From DASVNK01 sp964478815 (lineage in GTDB: Bacteria > Verrucomicrobiota > Verrucomicrobiia > Limisphaerales > SXQI01): a DNA stretch of 64,000 nt. The DNA lies in assembly GCA_964478815.1 (NCBI GenBank), contig CAYZKY010000004.1, forward strand, positions 29,257 to 93,256. The letters run 5' to 3'. A model generated the notes under the pieces. It had not been told where the DNA came from, made no database searches, and saw only the letters and a program-made list of their open reading frames with translations. Shown here one piece after another: positions 27,001-42,000 of the stretch (position 1 is the stretch's first letter; each line of letters opens with the position of its first letter). The position numbers were made by a program, and so were the translations under genes.

Positions 27001-30000
27001 ACTGCACCAGAATGCCGGAGGCTTCCACCAGCACCACGTTCGGCACGGACACCGTGAGCCCGGCCACCCGGAGCTTGAACTTGCCCGGCACATCCACGCG
27101 GAAATTGCCGCTTAATAAACCGAACGCATCGAAGCCGATATCGAACGTCCCGACCACGCCCACCAGGTCGGCCGTGATTCCGCTGCTCGATTGCTGCTGG
27201 CTGGTGCCGGCAGCAGGAGCCCCGCCGAAACCGAGAGAGGCACGATTCACCCCCACGCTGATCGTGAGATAGAGCAGTCCATCCTTAAACTTGACCCCAT
27301 CTAAACCGATCGTCGGACCTTGCAGCGTCAGCGGGCCAAGCTTGAGCGCATTTTGGGCGGTGGCCGCGCCGGCGGCATCGGCGGACAGGGTAAACTTTTC
27401 CGTGCGGGCCGTATTCGTGACCTGGTCCTGAGTGCGGAAGGAGTTGGCGCGGAAATTGACTTGGACCTCGCCTGCCACGAAGAAGTCGATGGTGTTGGCC
27501 GAATTCTTGTCCGAAAGATAATACCGATAGGTAGTGCCGGAGACGAACGACGGGCTTCCAACCAGGATCGGCCGGCCATCAGGCGTCAGCGCCACATCGG
27601 CCACGCCCGACCCGGTGAGCGTGAACTCGTCGCCGTTCAGCGAATTCACATCAATGGGGCTGTCGGTGCGCGTGGTAAATGTAACATCGATATACCGCCG
27701 GGCATTGAACTGGCCGACGCTTACGGCCGTGCCATTCCCCGGGTTGGTCAATTGAGCCGTCGGGCCAGGGGGAGGCAATTGGCCTTGGAGATTCTTTGTC
27801 GCGAGGAAGAAGTATTGCAGCGCGCCGAGATTGTTGGTGCCCCGCTGGTCGGACCAGGAGTTCGCGATGAATTCGACCGCCACATCGCCATTTTGCGTCA
27901 GGCTGCCGGTAAAGCTATACCGGTATTTGTTCGGCCCGACCTTGGTAGGCGTTCCATTCACCGTGATTCCGGCCGGCGATCCGTTGAGCAGGACATTGAA
28001 TTCGGCCTCGGCATCCAGGATGCGGGCTTCATTCAGACCCACCCCATTGGGATCGTCGAACTCCACGTCGAAATAGCCCTGGCTGTTGAGGGCGACGCGG
28101 TCGACCACCGCGCCCGGAATCGGGCTGGCCAACTGCGCGGTCGGGAAGAGCAACTGCTCGCGCGGGTTCGCGCCGAGATCGGCCCCGAGTCCGAACAGGG
28201 AGAATCCGTTCAGCCGGAAACTCTGCATGGTGAAGCCCTGCGCGCCGCCAATCAGGAATGTGGCATTGCCGCCGATGCTGAACACCTCTTCGCCGCTGAC
28301 CCGGATCTTCACGGCGGCCCCGGCAATCGCCACCTGCACTTCTCCCGTCGGCCGCTTGCTCAGAGAGATCGTCCCGCCGACCTCGAACACGTCGCCTACT
28401 TTGAATAAGACCGATCCGGTGAATCGAGTCGTTCTTTCCGCAGACGCGAAACTGACCGTAACCGAACTCGGGCTGGTGCCTGGAATGGTCAGCACGCGAG
28501 TTACGCTTTGTCCCGAAGTATTGATATCCACGATCGCCCGGCCTTGCACGGTGAGGCCATCCAATCCGATCAAGGCGATGTCGCCCTCGGCATGCAGGGC
28601 AAACGTGCCGCCCGCGAAGCGTATCAATCCGATCTTGGCATTGGTAAGAGCTACGCCGATCGCATCAGGATTACGGACACCCTTCGAGATCTCGTAGGGG
28701 CCTTGGCCGATGAAGAGCGTAATGCCGTCGCCCGCAAAGGTGCCATCGGAACCGATGCTGACGTTTCCATGCACAGTGACGAAGTCGCCGATATTCAGCT
28801 CGACGTCTTCCGCGAAGAAGAACACCCCGCTCTGGTTGGCAGCGAAGCGGATCACGATCTCTTGACCATTAACCACGATCATTTCATCCACCGCCCCCGG
28901 CGCGGTTTTCATGGCCACGCCGAGCGTCGCCCCGACATCGAACCCAGGTATCGCCAACTCGATCTCCCCGCTGACCTGGCCGGCAATGCCATTGCCCAAC
29001 AAAATAACCGCCCCCGCGGCGTTCTTGATCCCCCCTCCACTCAAGCCGCTGAACGTGACATTGGCGAAGGCCAGGCGGGTGATCTTGGTTGTGGTGCCTT
29101 TGCGGGTGGTCTGATCGAAGTAGAAATCGCCGTGCAGGCCATAGGTGCTCCCGCCTCCGACATCCAGCGTCACATCCGTGTCATAAGCCGTCACCCGCAC
29201 GAACGGTCCGGCCGGCAACTTCATCGGAATGGTGGTATTCCCAACCACAAAAGTCTGATCCACCGCCAACGGGATCGTGTTGATCGAGATGGTGAGAATC
29301 GTATCGAAATGGAACGCCGAGATGTCGGCGTCGATCGGCAGGGAAATTTGTCCAGCCAACCCTTGCGGCGTGATCAGGAGCGAACCGCTGCCTCCCGAGA
29401 GAGCAAAGATCTCGCTGCCGTCGCTCGTGAAGCTTAGACCGACGTTCGCGGCGGCGACGCGAATCGTTTTCGCACCCGTCGCCGTGGTTGCCTGCTGGAA
29501 GTCGAAGTCGCCCGTGAGCGTCACCCCGCTCACAGTCAGGTTGATGTCCTCCCCGGAGACTTGGATGAAAGGCCCGGCAGGCAAATTCATCTCTACAACG
29601 TCGGTCCCCACCGTGAAGCGTTCTTGGACCTGCTGGTTCGTCTTGTTGATCTTAAGCGAGAACTCACCGCTGAAGCTGACATCATCGATACCTTCGATGC
29701 GAACCTCAGCTTCAATCTGCGCCGCCAAACCTTCCGGCGTGATCAGGAACGATCCTGTCCCGTTCTCGACGATGACGTAGTCGGTGGTGCCATCCCCCAA
29801 GGACAATGAAAGATTCGCGACCGCGGCCCGCACGACTTGCCGCGGTTGACCGTTCTTGGTCGAGCTGATCCGCTCGAAAGCAAAGTCGGCCGACAGGCGC
29901 TGGCCGAGAATCTCCAGCGTCACTCCAATCCCCTCGACCCGGACATAAGGACCACCGGGCAGGTTGAGCGTTACGGAAGCGTCGCCGATCTCCAGGACTT

Positions 30001-33000
30001 CGTTGACTGCCGCATTCGAATTATTGATCGAGATCGAGAAAGTGCCGGTAAATCGAACATCGTCGCCGGCATTGACGGCAACGTTGGCGCTCAAGGTGCC
30101 CGCCATGCCGGCTGGAGTTAACAACAATGCGCCCTGACCGTTGCTGACCACCACGTAATCCCGGTCGCCACTGCCGATCCGCAAGCCGACATTAGCCGCC
30201 ACAACCTTGACCGTGCTACGATCATCCGCGGTGCCCAGTTGCCGATCGAGCCCGGCGGTCTTGACGCGCTCGAACGCGAAATCCCCCGTCAACCGTTGGC
30301 CGCCGATATCCAGACTGAGCCCAGTCACTTCCACACGGAGATATGGCCCTGCCGGCAGATCCAGTTCGATGGTATCCGTTCCCGCCGTAAAGGTCTCCGT
30401 GACCGGCACGGTCGAATTGTTGATCGCCAGCCGCGCGCTGAAATTGATCGCCGGAGTGGCGAGCGCTACATCGCCGCTGATCTCTCCCGCCATCCCTGCG
30501 CTCGAAATCAGGAAGGCTCCGGTTCCATTGGTGAGGCTGACGAACGTGTTTGAACCATCTCCCAGGCTCAAATTGACATTAGAGGCCGCGACCTTGATCA
30601 CGCTGGCAGGCGACGGTCCGGACGTCGTCGTTTTCTCGAACGAGAAATTGCCGGACAATGTCTGCCCCAAGATCGACAGATTCACTCCTGTGGCTTCAAC
30701 TCGCAGGAAGGGGCCGCGCGGCAGGCTCAGGTTGATCGTCTCTCCGCCGACGGAGAAACTCTCCGCCACCGGCGCATTGGTATTATTGATCTTAACCAGG
30801 ACCGAAGCCGTCAGCGCAACTTGCGGAATGTTCTTTAGGGCAAGGTTCGCCGCCAACTGACCAGCCAGCCCGGCGCTCGTGATGAGGAACGTGCCGGTCC
30901 CGCCGGTGACCTCGACAAACGTGGTGGAACCGCTGCCGAGGGAAAGGGAAACTTGGGAGAAGGCTACCTTTACCACCTTCGCGCCTCCCGGTTTCGTCAC
31001 CTGTTCGAAAGCAATGTTTCCCGTCAAAGACTGGCCGGCGATCTCCAGGGCAATCCCCGTTCCTTCAACTCGCACATACGGTCCGGCCTGGACATTGAGC
31101 GTCTTGGTTTCTCCGCCGACCACGAAACTCTCATTCACCGCGACCGCGAGATTGTTGATCGTCACCGACAACGTTCCGCTCAACCGGACGCTGTCGCCCG
31201 CATTCAATTGGATGGTGCCCCCAAGCTGTCCAGCCAACCCTCGCGTCGTCCCGTTCTGAACAATGACAAAGTTCCCGAAGCCTTCCGTGAGGGTGACGAA
31301 GTTCGTCGTGCCATCGCCAAGCCCGAGCGACACGTTGCTGGCGGCAATGCGGATGATCGTTCCGCCGTTTGGCCTGGTCACGCGCTCGAAGCTAAAATCT
31401 CCAGAGAGGGTCTGTCCGGCGACACGGAGATTCACACCCAGCCCTTCGACTTTCAAATAGGGGCCGATGGGGAGATTCAAGGTCAACTCCTCTTCCCCTA
31501 CGATGAATTGTTCGTCGATCAGGTGGTTGGTGTTGTTGAGCGCCAGTTTAAACGTTCCAACGAACGAGACGTCCGCAGGCAGATTCAACGCAATGCTCGC
31601 TTCGACGCTCCCGGCCATGCCCGTGCTGTCCAGAATGAAGAGCCCCTGGCCATTGGTCACGCTCACCACATCGCCCAGGGAGAGGGTAAGCCCGGAGGCA
31701 GCGATGCTGAGCTTCTTGGAGCCCGTCCCGGTCGTAACGGATTCGATCGCGAAATTGCCCGTCAATGTCTGCCCGAGCACGGTCAGCGAGAGGTTCTGGC
31801 CATCCACCCGCAGGTAAGGGCCAGAGGGGAGGTTAATGCTGAAGTTCTCTCCACCGGCCTGGAACGACTGCACCACCGGAGCGGCCGTATTGTTGATGCT
31901 CAGCTTGAGTCCACCGCTTAGGCGAATCCCGCCAAAATCGATGTCCGCCACCAGCGCGACTTGACCGGCCAGCCCGGCGTTCGTGATCACGAAGCCCGCC
32001 TTCGGCACCGACAATTGGATTCCGCCAAAATCCAAACTTAAGTTCGTGATGGCCAGCGTCGTCACGCGCGAACCATCCGTGCGGGTCTGCTGCTGGAACG
32101 CTACGTTGCCATTCAGAGTTTGCTCGGCGACGGTCAGGGCGATGGTATTGCCTTCGAACCTGAGATACGGGCCGCTCTCGAGATTCACCGAGTAATCCTG
32201 CCCGTTGACCGTAAACGCCTCCGTGACCTGTTGCGACGTGTTGTTGATGGCCAGGCGCAATGCACCGGTCAACCGCACCCCAGGAATGGTCAACGCCACG
32301 TTGCCCGTAACCGTCCCTGCCAGCCCCGCTCCGCCCACTACAAACAGTGCCGTGCCGCCGCTCATCGTCACGAAATTGCGCGTGCCGTCCCCGATTCCGA
32401 AACTCACGTTCGTGGCGGCGATTCGCACCACCGTCCCCCCCGGCTTCGTTGCGCGATCGAGCGCGAAATCGCCGCTGAGCGTCTGACCGGCAACCCGCAG
32501 TTGAACCCCAGTCCCCTCGACGCGCACGTAAGGCCCGGCCGGCAGACTCAGGGTCACGTTCTCGCCCGCCACCGTGAACCGTTCGTTGACCGTCTGGCCA
32601 GTGTTGTTGACCGCCAGCGAGAACTCTCCAGACAAGCTGACCGCGTCGCCCAAAGTAAATGAGATATCGCCCCCAATCCGGCCTGCCAGACCGCCACTGG
32701 TCACCACGAAGAACCCTTCGCCGTTCGTAAGCTGCGCGACCCCAGCCAGACTAAACGTCCCATTCGTGAGCGCGATTCGAGTGATCTTCGGCGGCACTCC
32801 CTGCCCGATCGCCAAGCCGGTATACTGCTCGAATGCGAAGTTCCCGGAGATGGTCTGTTCCGCGATCGTCAGCGTCAGAGGGCTTCCTTCGACCTTGAGA
32901 TAAGGCCCAGCCGGCAATGGGTCAACGATGCCCGGCAGCGTCACGGATTCGCGGGTCGTGTTCACGACCAGCCGCAAGGCTCCGGAGAAGCTCACATTCG

Positions 33001-36000
33001 GAATCTGGGCCTGGATATTCGCGCTCAATACGCCCGCCATTCCGCCCGGCAGAACCCGGAACACCCCACCCCCATTGGTCACTTTGATGACTTCACTGCC
33101 GGGGGCGCCAAATGCCATTTCGACGCTGTTGGCCGTAATCGTGAGAATGCGCTGGGTGCCTTCCGTGACCTGGGTAAAACCAAAGTTGCCCTTCAACACC
33201 TGCCCAGCCACGTTCAGATCCAGCGCGCCGGCGAATTCCAAAGCACCCGCCGCCACGTTCACCCGCACGCTCGGAGCCCCGGGGATCGGGATCGTGCGAT
33301 CCACCGCCGCACCGGTGTTATTGACACGGATCGTTCCGCGGCCGAGCACACTCACCCCGGGGACGCCCAGGAGTTCGATGTCGCCTGTCGCGAACAAGGC
33401 ATATGTGGTCGTCGCCCCCGTCTTTCGAACTAAGCCGAAGGTCGCGTTGCTCAACAGCACTCCCTTCGCCGTCGAGCTTCGGCTCCCATCCGGAAGGATG
33501 GCCGGGCCGCTCCCCATGAAGATACTCGCGTTAGTCGCGGCCAATTCATCGCCGTTGAACGTGAACTGACCTTCGATCACGACGAAATTCGCGATGTTAA
33601 GGGTCAGGTCCCCGTAAAAGCTGAAGACATCGGCGCCGTTTTCGAATACGACGGCGATCTCCGTATCGCCAACCACCACCGTCTCGTCGACCGCCAGTTT
33701 GCTCTTGTTGACGCGCAGTCCGAAACTTCCGCCCACCGAGACGCCTCCCGCCGCCGCCGCCGCCTTCCCCGAGAGAATTCCGGCGATGCCGCCCGAAGCC
33801 GCGACCAAAGGATTCGGCGGCAGGATGACGAACGCCCCCTGCCCTTCGGTAATCCCCTGCCCTCCCACCGTCACCGAAATGTTGGCTAGACCGATGCGAG
33901 TGACCTTCGATCCATCGGATTTCGTGCTCTGGTCAAATGCGAAATCACCTTCCAGAGTCGGTCCGCCTGAACCGCCCAATTCCAGCCGGGCCCCCTTGAC
34001 TTCGATGCGCAGGAACGGCCCGGCGGCCAGTTGCAAGGACACCGAGCCCTGGCCGACCTCTATCGTTTCGTCAACCGCGACCGTGGTGGTATTCACTTGC
34101 AGGCGAATGGAACCCCCAGATACCTCCGCCCCGGGGATGCTGAACACCACGCCGCTCAAAGCGAAATCCGCGGCGACGCCCCGTTGCGTCACGAGGATAG
34201 CGCCCTGCCCATTATTCACGCGCAGGAAAGTGGCCCCCCCTGCGCCCAGGGTTAACTTCAGATTCGAGATCGCAATCAGCACCTGGCTTTCGTCATCCTC
34301 CGTGTGCAAGGCTCCATCCGCTCCCGCCGTCTGAGTGCTCTCGATGACGAACGATCCATCCAATTGCTGACCCAAGATTTCAAGACTGACCGGAGCCGCC
34401 ACTCCGCCTTCGAATCGGAGGTAAGGCCCGCCGGGCAGATCGAGTGTCTTCGACACGCCTGCCACCGTCACGGTCTGCTTGACTTCCGCCGTGCCGTTGT
34501 TAATCCGCAACTTCAGATCACCCAGGAATCGGACATCCGGAATATCGACGATCACCGTGCCTGTTAATTCCCCGGCCATCGCCGAATTCTTGATGACGAA
34601 CACCCCTTCGCCTTCCGTCAGGCGGACGAACGTGTTGTTTCCGTCTCCCAACCCAACCTCCACATCGGTCGCTGCGAGGGTCAACACTCGGCTTCCGCCA
34701 GCAACCGTGACTTGCTCAAAGGCGAAATTCCCCGTCAGCGTCTGCCCCAGAATGTCGAGTTCCAGATTGGTGCCTTCGACTCTGAGGTAAGGCCCAGCGG
34801 GCAGATCCAGTTCAACCGGAACGCCCGCCACGGTGAACGAATCAACGACATCGACCGCGGTGTTGTTTACCGCCACGGTGAGTGTCCCGGCCAAGGCGAC
34901 ACCGGGCAGATTCAGGCTTACCGAGCCACTGACCGTTCCGGCGATCCCAGCCCCTGTCATCACGAAAAAGCCGCTTGCATCGCGAATGGCCAGGATGGTG
35001 GTTGCGCCATCGCCCAGGCTCAGCGAGACGCCAGTGGCACCCACCCGCACGACTCTCTCGCCGCCGGGCCTCGTGTATTGTTCGAAGGCGAAGTTGCCCG
35101 TCAGCACTTGTCCCGCGACTTCCAGCCGGATTCCGACGCCGCTCACCTGGAGGTAAGGCCCCGTCGGCAAATCGACCGAGATCGTCGCGCCATTTACTTG
35201 GATCTCCTCATGCACCTCGGCCAGTGTGTTGTTCACCAACACCGTAAACTCACCTTCGAACGCAACAGCCGATCCTGCGTTGATTCCAACCGAAGCGGTG
35301 AAGCTTCCGGCCACGCCTCCGGAGGTGATGATAAAGAAACCGCTTCCCTGGCTCAAGGTGACGATCGCCGGGTTGCCACCGCCGAGCTCCAGGGAAATAC
35401 CGCTCAGGCCCACTCGCACCAATTTCTCGCCGGAGGCACTTTCAACCTGTTCGAGCGCGAAATTGCCCCGCAGCGTCTGCCCAAGAACTTCCAGTGAAAT
35501 ATTCGTGCCCTCGATCTTCAGATACGGGCCAGCCGGCAGGCTCAAGGCCACACTTGCCGTTCCGGCCCGCAACGTTTCAGCCACAGCCGCTCCGGTCGTG
35601 TTAATCTTAACCGTGAAGGCACCGGTGAATCGAACGTTCGGGATGTTGAGGCCCACGCGGGCATTGATCTCTCCCGCCACTCCTCCCGCGGTTATAATGA
35701 ACGCTCCGGCACCTTGTGTGATGCTCACCACCGGATTGCCCCCCCCGAGTGCCAAGCTCACGTTGGCAGCGGCGATCTTAAGCGCCACCGCGCCGTTGCT
35801 CTGAATCGCGCGCTCGAACGCGAAATTGCCGGACAATGTCTGCCCGAGCACATCGATCTCCAGGTTCTCCGCTTCGAATCGGAAATAAGGCCCGCGCACC
35901 AAGTTCAAAATCGTATTGACCGAGCCGACTCGGAACGTCTCATTCACGGCCGCTCCTGTGGTGTTGACGCTCAATTTCAAAGTGCCCCGCACCGCGACTC

Positions 36001-39000
36001 CTGGAATGGTCACCGCCACGGCGCCGCCGAACGAGCCGGCAATCCCTTGCGTGTTCACGACGAATGAACCGGTGCCTTGCGACAGGACGAGATAATCCCG
36101 ATTAGCGTCGCCCAACCGCACCGTCAAGTTCTGCGCCGCGATCCGGATAATCTTGGCCGCCGGATTCGTGACGGATCCGATCTGTTCGAAAGCAAAGTCG
36201 CCGCTGATTGTTTGTCCGAGCAGCGTCAGTTGCAGGCCGATCCCCTGCACTCGCAGATATGGCCCAGCTTGCACGTCGATCGAGACTGGCACTCCGCCCA
36301 ACTCGAATGACCGGGAGACCGCTTGCGAGGTATTGTTGATCTGGAGGCTAAACGATCCCACAAACCGCACTTCCGGTATCGTCACGGCCACATCCGCCGA
36401 GAGTTCGCCCGCCAATCCTGTCGGAGTGACCAGCAGAACGCCCCGCCCGTTGGTTACTTGAACAAAATTGGTGCCGGCATTCCCCAAGGTTAGCGAAACG
36501 GCACTCGCCGTCACGATCGTAAGGGTGCTGCCTCCGGGGGCCGCCACCCGTTCGATGCTGAAATTCCCGGTGAGTGTCTGATCGAGAATGGTGAGCGTAA
36601 CTCCAACTCCGCGGACTCGGAGATATGGCCCTGCCGCCACCTCGAGCGTGACCGCTCCATCACCGACGGCGATCTCCTGGCTCACAGCCTCAGGCAGCGT
36701 GTTTACTTCCACGAGGAAATTGCCGCCAAACTCCACGTTCGGAAGATTCACCCCGATCTCCCCCTGCACCGAGCCAGCCAGTCCCGTCGGAGTGATGAGG
36801 AAGGCCCCGGACGCGTTTTCAACCTGCACCGCACCGCCGCCCAAATCGAGATTGACCCCGCTGGCCGCCACCCGGAGCGAGCCGCTGAATGGACCATCGG
36901 TGACGCGGTCGAATGCAAAATTTCCCTGCAACACCTGCCCCAGCACGTTCAGGCTCAGATTAGCCCCTTGGAAACGGGTCACTCGTGCCGCCGTCGGGAA
37001 AAAGACTCGAATTCCTTCCTCCGAACTATTCGGAATCGAAAGTGTCTGGTCTACCGAAAGTCCGGACGTGTTGACGGCCGCGGAAGCCTGTCCGGAAAAG
37101 CTGAGACCGTTAATGCCGGCTAGCTCGATCGTTCCATCCGCGCTCATCGCGAAGGTCCCGTCGGCAAACCGGATCAGCCCAACCCGGGCATCCCTAAGCA
37201 GCACACCAGTTGCCAGCGGATTCCGATCCCCGTTCGCCTGCCGGAATGGTCCCTTGCCCAGGAACACCAATAGATTCTCTCCTGCGAAAATCTCCCGGCC
37301 ACCGATGCTCGTGAAGCTGACACTCCCTTCGATGGTGACGAAGTCGCCTACGTTGAAAGAGAGGTTTTCGCCAAAGAACGCGAAGACTTGCCCTTCCTCC
37401 GGCCCGAACCGAATGGTGATCGTTCGCGTGCCGACCACCATCGTTTCATCCACGGCCCCGCCGGTATTGTTAATCCGCAACCCGAGGCGACCCGTGGCTT
37501 GCACCGGCCCACCGCCGACATCGATATCTCCGGACAAAACCCCAGCGATGCCGGTCGAGGTGATCACCAACCCGCCTTCCCCATTCTTGATCCCCTGCCC
37601 CCCGAAACTCACACTGACGTTGGCCGCCGCGAGCCGGGTCAACTTCGAACCGTCGACCTTCGTGCTCTGATCGAATGCGAAGTCGCCCGACAGTTGGGCC
37701 GCACCCTGCCCCAAATTCAAGACGGCGCCAACAACCTCCACTCGCACGAATGGCCCGGGCGCGACATCGATGGTCAACGGCTGCCCTCCCACCGTAATCG
37801 TCTCGTTTACCGCGGCGGTCCCGGTATTGATCTCGAGCGTGACCGTGCCCCCATTCAGCGAGATCGCGCCGGGCAGGTCGATGACCGGATTGACGGCAAA
37901 GGACGCTGCCACCCCGGTGGACCGAAGCACGAGCACTCCGCTTCCATTATTGATCTTCACGAACTCCGAACCATCGCTCCCCAGCGTTAGTTCCAAATTT
38001 GAAACGCCGACCCGCACGATTTTCTCGCCCAAAGTGGTCGTGGCCTGCTCGATCGCGACGTCTGTGTGCAGTGTTTGCCCCGCGACTTCCAATACCACAT
38101 CGGCCCCGGCTACCCGCAGGAAATTGTTCGCCGGCACGACGCGATCCGTCCGAACTTCCACGCTGAACAGCCCCGTCAGAATCACCTCCGGGATATTCAG
38201 CTCTACTTCGGCCTGGAAAGAACCTTGCAAGCCGCTTGGACTCAGCGTGATGGCACCCGCCCCATTGCGAATGCTGACCAGCTCGTTCGTGCCATCGCCG
38301 AGCCCGATGAAAACTTTCGCCAATGTCAGCATGGTCGTCTGCACTCCGGAGACCAGCTTCCGTTCGAGCGTGAAGTCGCCGCGCAACTGCTGGCTGGCGA
38401 TTTCCAGGTTGAGTCCGGTCCCAGACACGCGAACATAAGGCCCGGCCGGCAAGACCAGTTGAGTCGCCGCACCAGCGACGACAAACGATTCATCGATCGC
38501 CGCGGCAGTATTATTAATCTCAACCGCCATCGTCGCATCGAACTTCACTCCGGGAATATTTAGCGACACTGTCCCTTGGACCCGGCCGGCCATCCCCGCC
38601 GCCGTCAAGAGAAACGCCCCGGAACCCTCGCTGAACAACACCACCGGAGCGCCTGGCGCACCCAGTTCCAGCCGCACATTCTCCGCCGCGACACGCGTCA
38701 CCTTCTGATTGTCGGCCCGCGTGATCTGCTCGAACGCGAAATCGCCCGACAGGGTTTGGCCCTCCACCGTCAGTTGGATTCCCTCGCCTTCGACTCGGAA
38801 ATACGGGCCCGCCGGAAGTTCCAGGCTCGACGTTTCGTTGCCCGCCGAAACCGTCTCGTTCACGTCCGCCGTCGTGGTATTGACGGCCACCCGGAACGCG
38901 CCGGTGGCAATGACCCCGGTGGACGGCGCGATGTTGACCGTCGCTCCCAACTCGCCCGCCAATCCCGAACTCTTCAAAACAAATTGTCCCGCCCCGTTCC

Positions 39001-42000
39001 TTACCGTGAGAACAGGTGAACCAGGCTGGCCGAGATCCAGAGAACCGTTGGCGATGCCAATCCGCAAAACCTGGCCGTTCGCTTCCATCGATCGTTCGAT
39101 CCCGAAGTCACCGGTGAGTCGTTGTCCAAAGATGTCCAAATAGACCCCGGTGCCGCTGACTTGCAGATAAGGCCCAGCCGGCATGCTGGGCAGCCCCAGA
39201 GAAGCCCCGTCTATCGCCACATTCGTGGTGTTGATCCGAACATTGAACGTGCCGCCCACCTGCACATTTGGGATGCTCAGTCCTACCGTCCCGCTGATAT
39301 TTCCGGCAAAGCCTTGCGGAGTAAATAAGAGCGCACCGAGCCCGCCCCGGAGCGTGAGCAGCCCGCCGCCCAAATCCAGATTAACGTTCGCCAGATCCAA
39401 GCGCAACGCGCCGGCAAACGGCCCCACGCTGATCTTGCTGAAATTGAAGTCGGCCGAGAGGCGCTGCCCCAGAATATCCAGCGGCAGGTTCAACCCGCTA
39501 AAGCTCGCCACCGGCAGTTGGGTATCGAACCGGACCACCGCATCGAGATCGAGGCCGGGAATCGAAATCGTCTCATCGATGGTCAGACCGGAGTTGTTGA
39601 AGCGGACATTTACTTCGCCCCCGATGCTCACTCCTTGCAGCCCGACGATCTCAATCGTCCCGGTCGCGTTCAAAGCGAAAGTGCCATTGGCGAACTTCAC
39701 GAGTCCGACCGTGGCCCCGCGGAGCAGGAAGCCGGTCGCCGTCGGGTTCAAATCACCGCTGGGCAACTTGAGCGGACCCTGGCCCAGGAACACCAGCAAG
39801 TCAGCCCCAGCCAAGACCTCCCGGCCGGGCAGGCTCGTGAAGCTGACGCTCCCCTCGATCGTGACGAAATCGCCGACATTGATGGACAAGCCCGAGCCGA
39901 AAAAGGCGAATACATTCCCTTCGGCCTCTCCAAACTTGATCGCGATCTCGCTGTCGCCCACCGACACCACTTCGTCCACCGCCCGCCCCGTCTTGTTCAC
40001 CCGCAACCCGAGCCTCCCGGACGCTTGGGCTCCGCCGGTCTGGATATCGATATCCCCCGACAACACCCCCGCGATGCCATCGGACGCTAGCACAAAAGCC
40101 CCTGCCCCATTTTTCAACCCCTGGCCACCGAAGGTGACTGCGATGTTGCTCGCCCCGATCTTGACCAGCTTGGTGCCGTTCCCGCGCGTGGATTGCTCGA
40201 AAGAAAAGTTCCCGCTTAATTGCGGTCCGTCCGTGCCTCCGATCCGAAGCACCGCTCCCGCGACATCCACCCGCAAATAGGGCCCAGCCGGCGCATTGAT
40301 CGTTTGGGGCGATCCCGCGACGACCAAGGTCTCGGAAACTCCGGCCGTTCCCGTATTGAGCAACAGCCGGAAGGTGCCTCCGCTTAGCGCAAGCGCTGTT
40401 CCCAGGTTCAAGGTGGGATTGACGGTGAAGGATGCCGCCACCCCACTGGCCGTGAACACCACCAACCCGCTCCCGCTCTGGATGTTGACAAAGTTCGTCG
40501 TTCCATCGCCGATGCTCAACGACAGATTCTCCACACCCAATCGCACCACCGGCAGCCCGCCCTGGCTCGTGGCTTGCTCGATGACGAAGTTCCCACCCAG
40601 CCGTTGTCCAGCAATAGTCAGACTCACTCCGTTGCCGGTCACGCGCACGTAGCGATCCGCCGGGTTGGTTTTGCTGATCTTTACCTCGACCGTAAACGTG
40701 CCGCCGAATGTAACTTCCGGAATGTTGGAAGTAACCGTCCCTCCAAAGTTTCCGGCCATGCCGTTGGCATCCATCTGCAGGAATCCGCTGCCGTTCGAGA
40801 TGCTGACGAAGTCGGTCGTTCCGTCGCCCAGACCGATCTCGACATTGTTCAGACGAATCTCAACGACGATTTGGCCGGACACCGTCTTTCGTTCGAAGGC
40901 GAAATCGCCGCGGAGGGTCTGCCCGGCCATGCTGAACTCGACATCCTGGCCCGCAAATCGAGAAACACCCGCCGCCAGTGAAAGCTGCTTCACCACGCCC
41001 GCGACCTCGATCTCGTGATCGACCGCGCTCGCAAAACTGTTGATCTGAACTCCGATATCCCCAGAGAGTTGCACGGCAGGAACACCCACTACTTCCGCAT
41101 GCCCGCTCGCCTCGAGGGCGTAGCCCCCTGGCCCGAGCAACACCGCCAACTCGGCCCCCGAAACGCGCACACCCAAATCATCGTCAGGATTGCCCGGGCT
41201 TCCGCCATCGTTGCCGAGGAATAATGCGATATTGGTCGCACCGATCAGCACTTCCTTTGCGTCGTCGGCCGTGCCGAGCACCCCATCCACGCCCGCCGTG
41301 CTGCTCATCTCCACGGCGAAGTTGCCGCTCAGGTCGCCCGCCGGCGTCCGCAACGTGATGTTGTCGCCTCCAAACCGATTAACTCCGGCAGCTAGGTTGA
41401 GCACCCGCGAAGTGCCGCCAACCGACAGTGTCCGGTTAATCAACTGCCCCGTGGTGTTCCGTTGTGCGCCCAGGTTGCCGAGGAACTGCAAGGCCGTCAC
41501 ATTCACCACTTCCGCCGTGCCGCCGACCTCAAACGCCGAAGTGCCGTCCGGCAACAAAAGCAGCGCCAGCGTTCCATTGCTGACCCGCACGCCGATATCG
41601 TCCGAAGACGTTGTGCCGCTCCGCAGATCGCCGACAAACAGCGTGATGCCCGTCGCGAAAACGCTGATTTCGTTGGAACTATTCTTCTCGAAAGCAAAGT
41701 TGCCCGAAAGCGTCGCCAGCGGTGTGACAAGCGACGCATTCGTGGCCTCGAATCGCGTGAGCAATTTTTCCGTCGCTCCAAAGTCCAACGCCAGGTCGGC
41801 CGCGCCGACTTTCACCAGCTCATGCACCTCGGCATTGGTCTTGTTGATCCGGAACTTCACGCCGCCGCTCAGCGAGAGCCCTTCGAAGCCGAAGAGCCGC
41901 ACGTCGCCGCTCGCCTCGAAGGCATACAGTCCCGTGCCGTAGAGCACCATCGCCAGCCGCCCGCTGCGCAATTCGACGCCGAAGCTGCCGGGCACCCCCA

